Below are positions 63,288-64,000 of a DNA stretch of 64,000 nt, piece after piece. The position numbers and the translations under genes are program-made. The stretch lies in the NCBI RefSeq assembly GCF_000429865.1, contig NZ_KE386979.1, positions 127,572 through 191,571 of the forward strand, given 5' to 3'. Source of the stretch: Cucumibacter marinus DSM 18995 (GTDB lineage: Bacteria > Pseudomonadota > Alphaproteobacteria > Rhizobiales > Devosiaceae). Under the pieces are notes generated by a model. That model had not been told where the DNA came from. It did no database searches and saw nothing but the letters and a program-made list of their open reading frames with translations. Each line of letters starts with the position of its first letter. Position 1 is the first letter of the stretch.

Positions 63288-64000
63288 TCAAGCGGTGTCC
63301 GCGGCGTAAATCTCGAGCTTGGGACGGCGGTGCACAACCGGGGCGAGGGCATCCATGACCCGGTTACGCGGGAAGGTGGCGATCGCCTCGGTGCCGAAGC
63401 GCAGCTTGGAGAACAGGTCGAACCGGCCCTGATGCAGCTCCATGATCGACTGGACGATCGGAAGGCCGAGACCCGCCCCCTGTTCGGCGGTTTTCTGGGC
63501 CAGCGAGCCCTGGCCGAAAGAGGACAGGACGGTCTCGATTTCCTCCTCGGGAATGCCCGGACCATTGTCGCGCACCGAGACCATCTGGCCGCCATCGGCG
63601 CTGCGCGAGACAGAGAAGATGACCTTGCCCTGCTGGGGCGTAAACTTGATGGCATTTGAGAGGAGGTTCAGTGCGACCTGGCGGATGGCGCGCTCGTCGC
63701 CCCAGATCTTGGGCAGGCCGTCGTCGAATTCGGTGACCAGCTCGATGCCCTTGGAGCGGGCGCGGATTTCGAGCATGCGCCGGCAATCCTCTGCGATATC
63801 GACAAGCGACAGGGCCTCTTCATTGAGTTCGTATTTGCCGGCCTCGATGCGCGACAGGTCGAGTAGTTCGTTGATCAGGTTCAACAGATGCTCGCCGGAG
63901 GCATGAATGTCGTTCGAATAGTCCTTGTATTGCGGCACCGAATGGGGTCCGAGCATTTCCGAACGCATGACTTCCGAGAAGCCGATGATCGCGTTCAGCG
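63288..64000 (-). CDS. Sensor histidine kinase, C-terminal part (cut by window edge)
   Basis: The reading frame enters from beyond 64000 and ends at 63288. Visible are the end of the HisKA dimerisation helix (LNAIIGFSEVM, just after where the phosphorylated His would lie), then LLNLINELLDLSRIEAGKYE, the N-box LLSNAIKFTPQQGK, the G1 box VRDNGPGIPEEEI and the G2 region EQGAGLGLPIVQSIMELHQG. It resembles the PdhS/PleC/DivJ-type PAS kinases of Hyphomicrobiales. The sensor region and His residue are outside the window. Confidence 0.93.
   Translation of the reverse strand, partial: LNAIIGFSEVMRSEMLGPHSVPQYKDYSNDIHASGEHLLNLINELLDLSRIEAGKYELNEEALSLVDIAEDCRRMLEIRARSKGIELVTEFDDGLPKIWGDERAIRQVALNLLSNAIKFTPQQGKVIFSVSRSADGGQMVSVRDNGPGIPEEEIETVLSSFGQGSLAQKTAEQGAGLGLPIVQSIMELHQGRFDLFSKLRFGTEAIATFPRNRVMDALAPVVHRRPKLEIYAADTA

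Overview
The window is chromosomal DNA of a high-GC alphaproteobacterium. The 23S and 5S rRNA sequences, a GTTC-N7-GTTC LexA box in front of an imuA-imuB-dnaE2 cassette, dense ATGA-overlapping operons and a PdhS-like histidine kinase fit the Hyphomicrobiales. A Devosiaceae-like genus is my guess, not proven. There is no plasmid or phage backbone and no CRISPR array.

Layout. 1-2.3 kb: 3' end of an rRNA operon, closed by a strong terminator directly after 5S. 2.4-20.3 kb: metabolic and regulatory genes, including rpiB, a MocR/EamA divergent pair, a MarR-controlled unknown gene, a membrane-anchored LuxR regulator flanked by DUF4199 and DUF1761 genes with matching palindromes, two paralogous esterases, an ArnT-like glycosyltransferase, an EAL protein and a TetR/ABC-2 exporter operon. 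20.4-22.0 kb: a gene-free mosaic of repeats. 22-24.8 kb: small envelope genes, an aldo/keto reductase and a lone initiator tRNA.

25.1-34.5 kb is a respiratory cluster. nqrABCDEF-apbE-nqrM and a CBS-domain gene form one minus-strand operon, divergent from a pentaheme cytochrome c gene. The shared intergenic region, and a universal stress protein promoter next to the operon, carry FNR/FixK-type boxes (TTGA-N6-TCAA), all centred about 61 bp before the start codons. The NqrB is short and lacks the usual FMN-attachment motif.

37.5-41.7 kb is a five-gene operon that looks like a Gram-negative version of the dlt system: acyl carrier protein, DltD-like SGNH protein, a 41-residue DltX-like membrane microprotein ending in Tyr, an MBOAT acyltransferase and an adenylate-forming ligase. 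I regard it as the best candidate for an undescribed envelope-acylation system here.

41.7-51.7 kb holds the SOS mutasome cassette (imuA, imuB, dnaE2), a RidA gene and a TRAP-type binding protein coupled to a membrane GGDEF-EAL protein. 51.8-58.3 kb is accessory: an AT-rich KAP NTPase gene, then a segment bounded by a 24-bp direct repeat of the dusA 5' end (remnant at 53551, intact dusA at 58306), which marks dusA as an integration site. 58.3-64 kb returns to core genes: dusA, an aspartic protease, cobS/cobT, an ECF sigma factor and a histidine kinase cut by the window edge.
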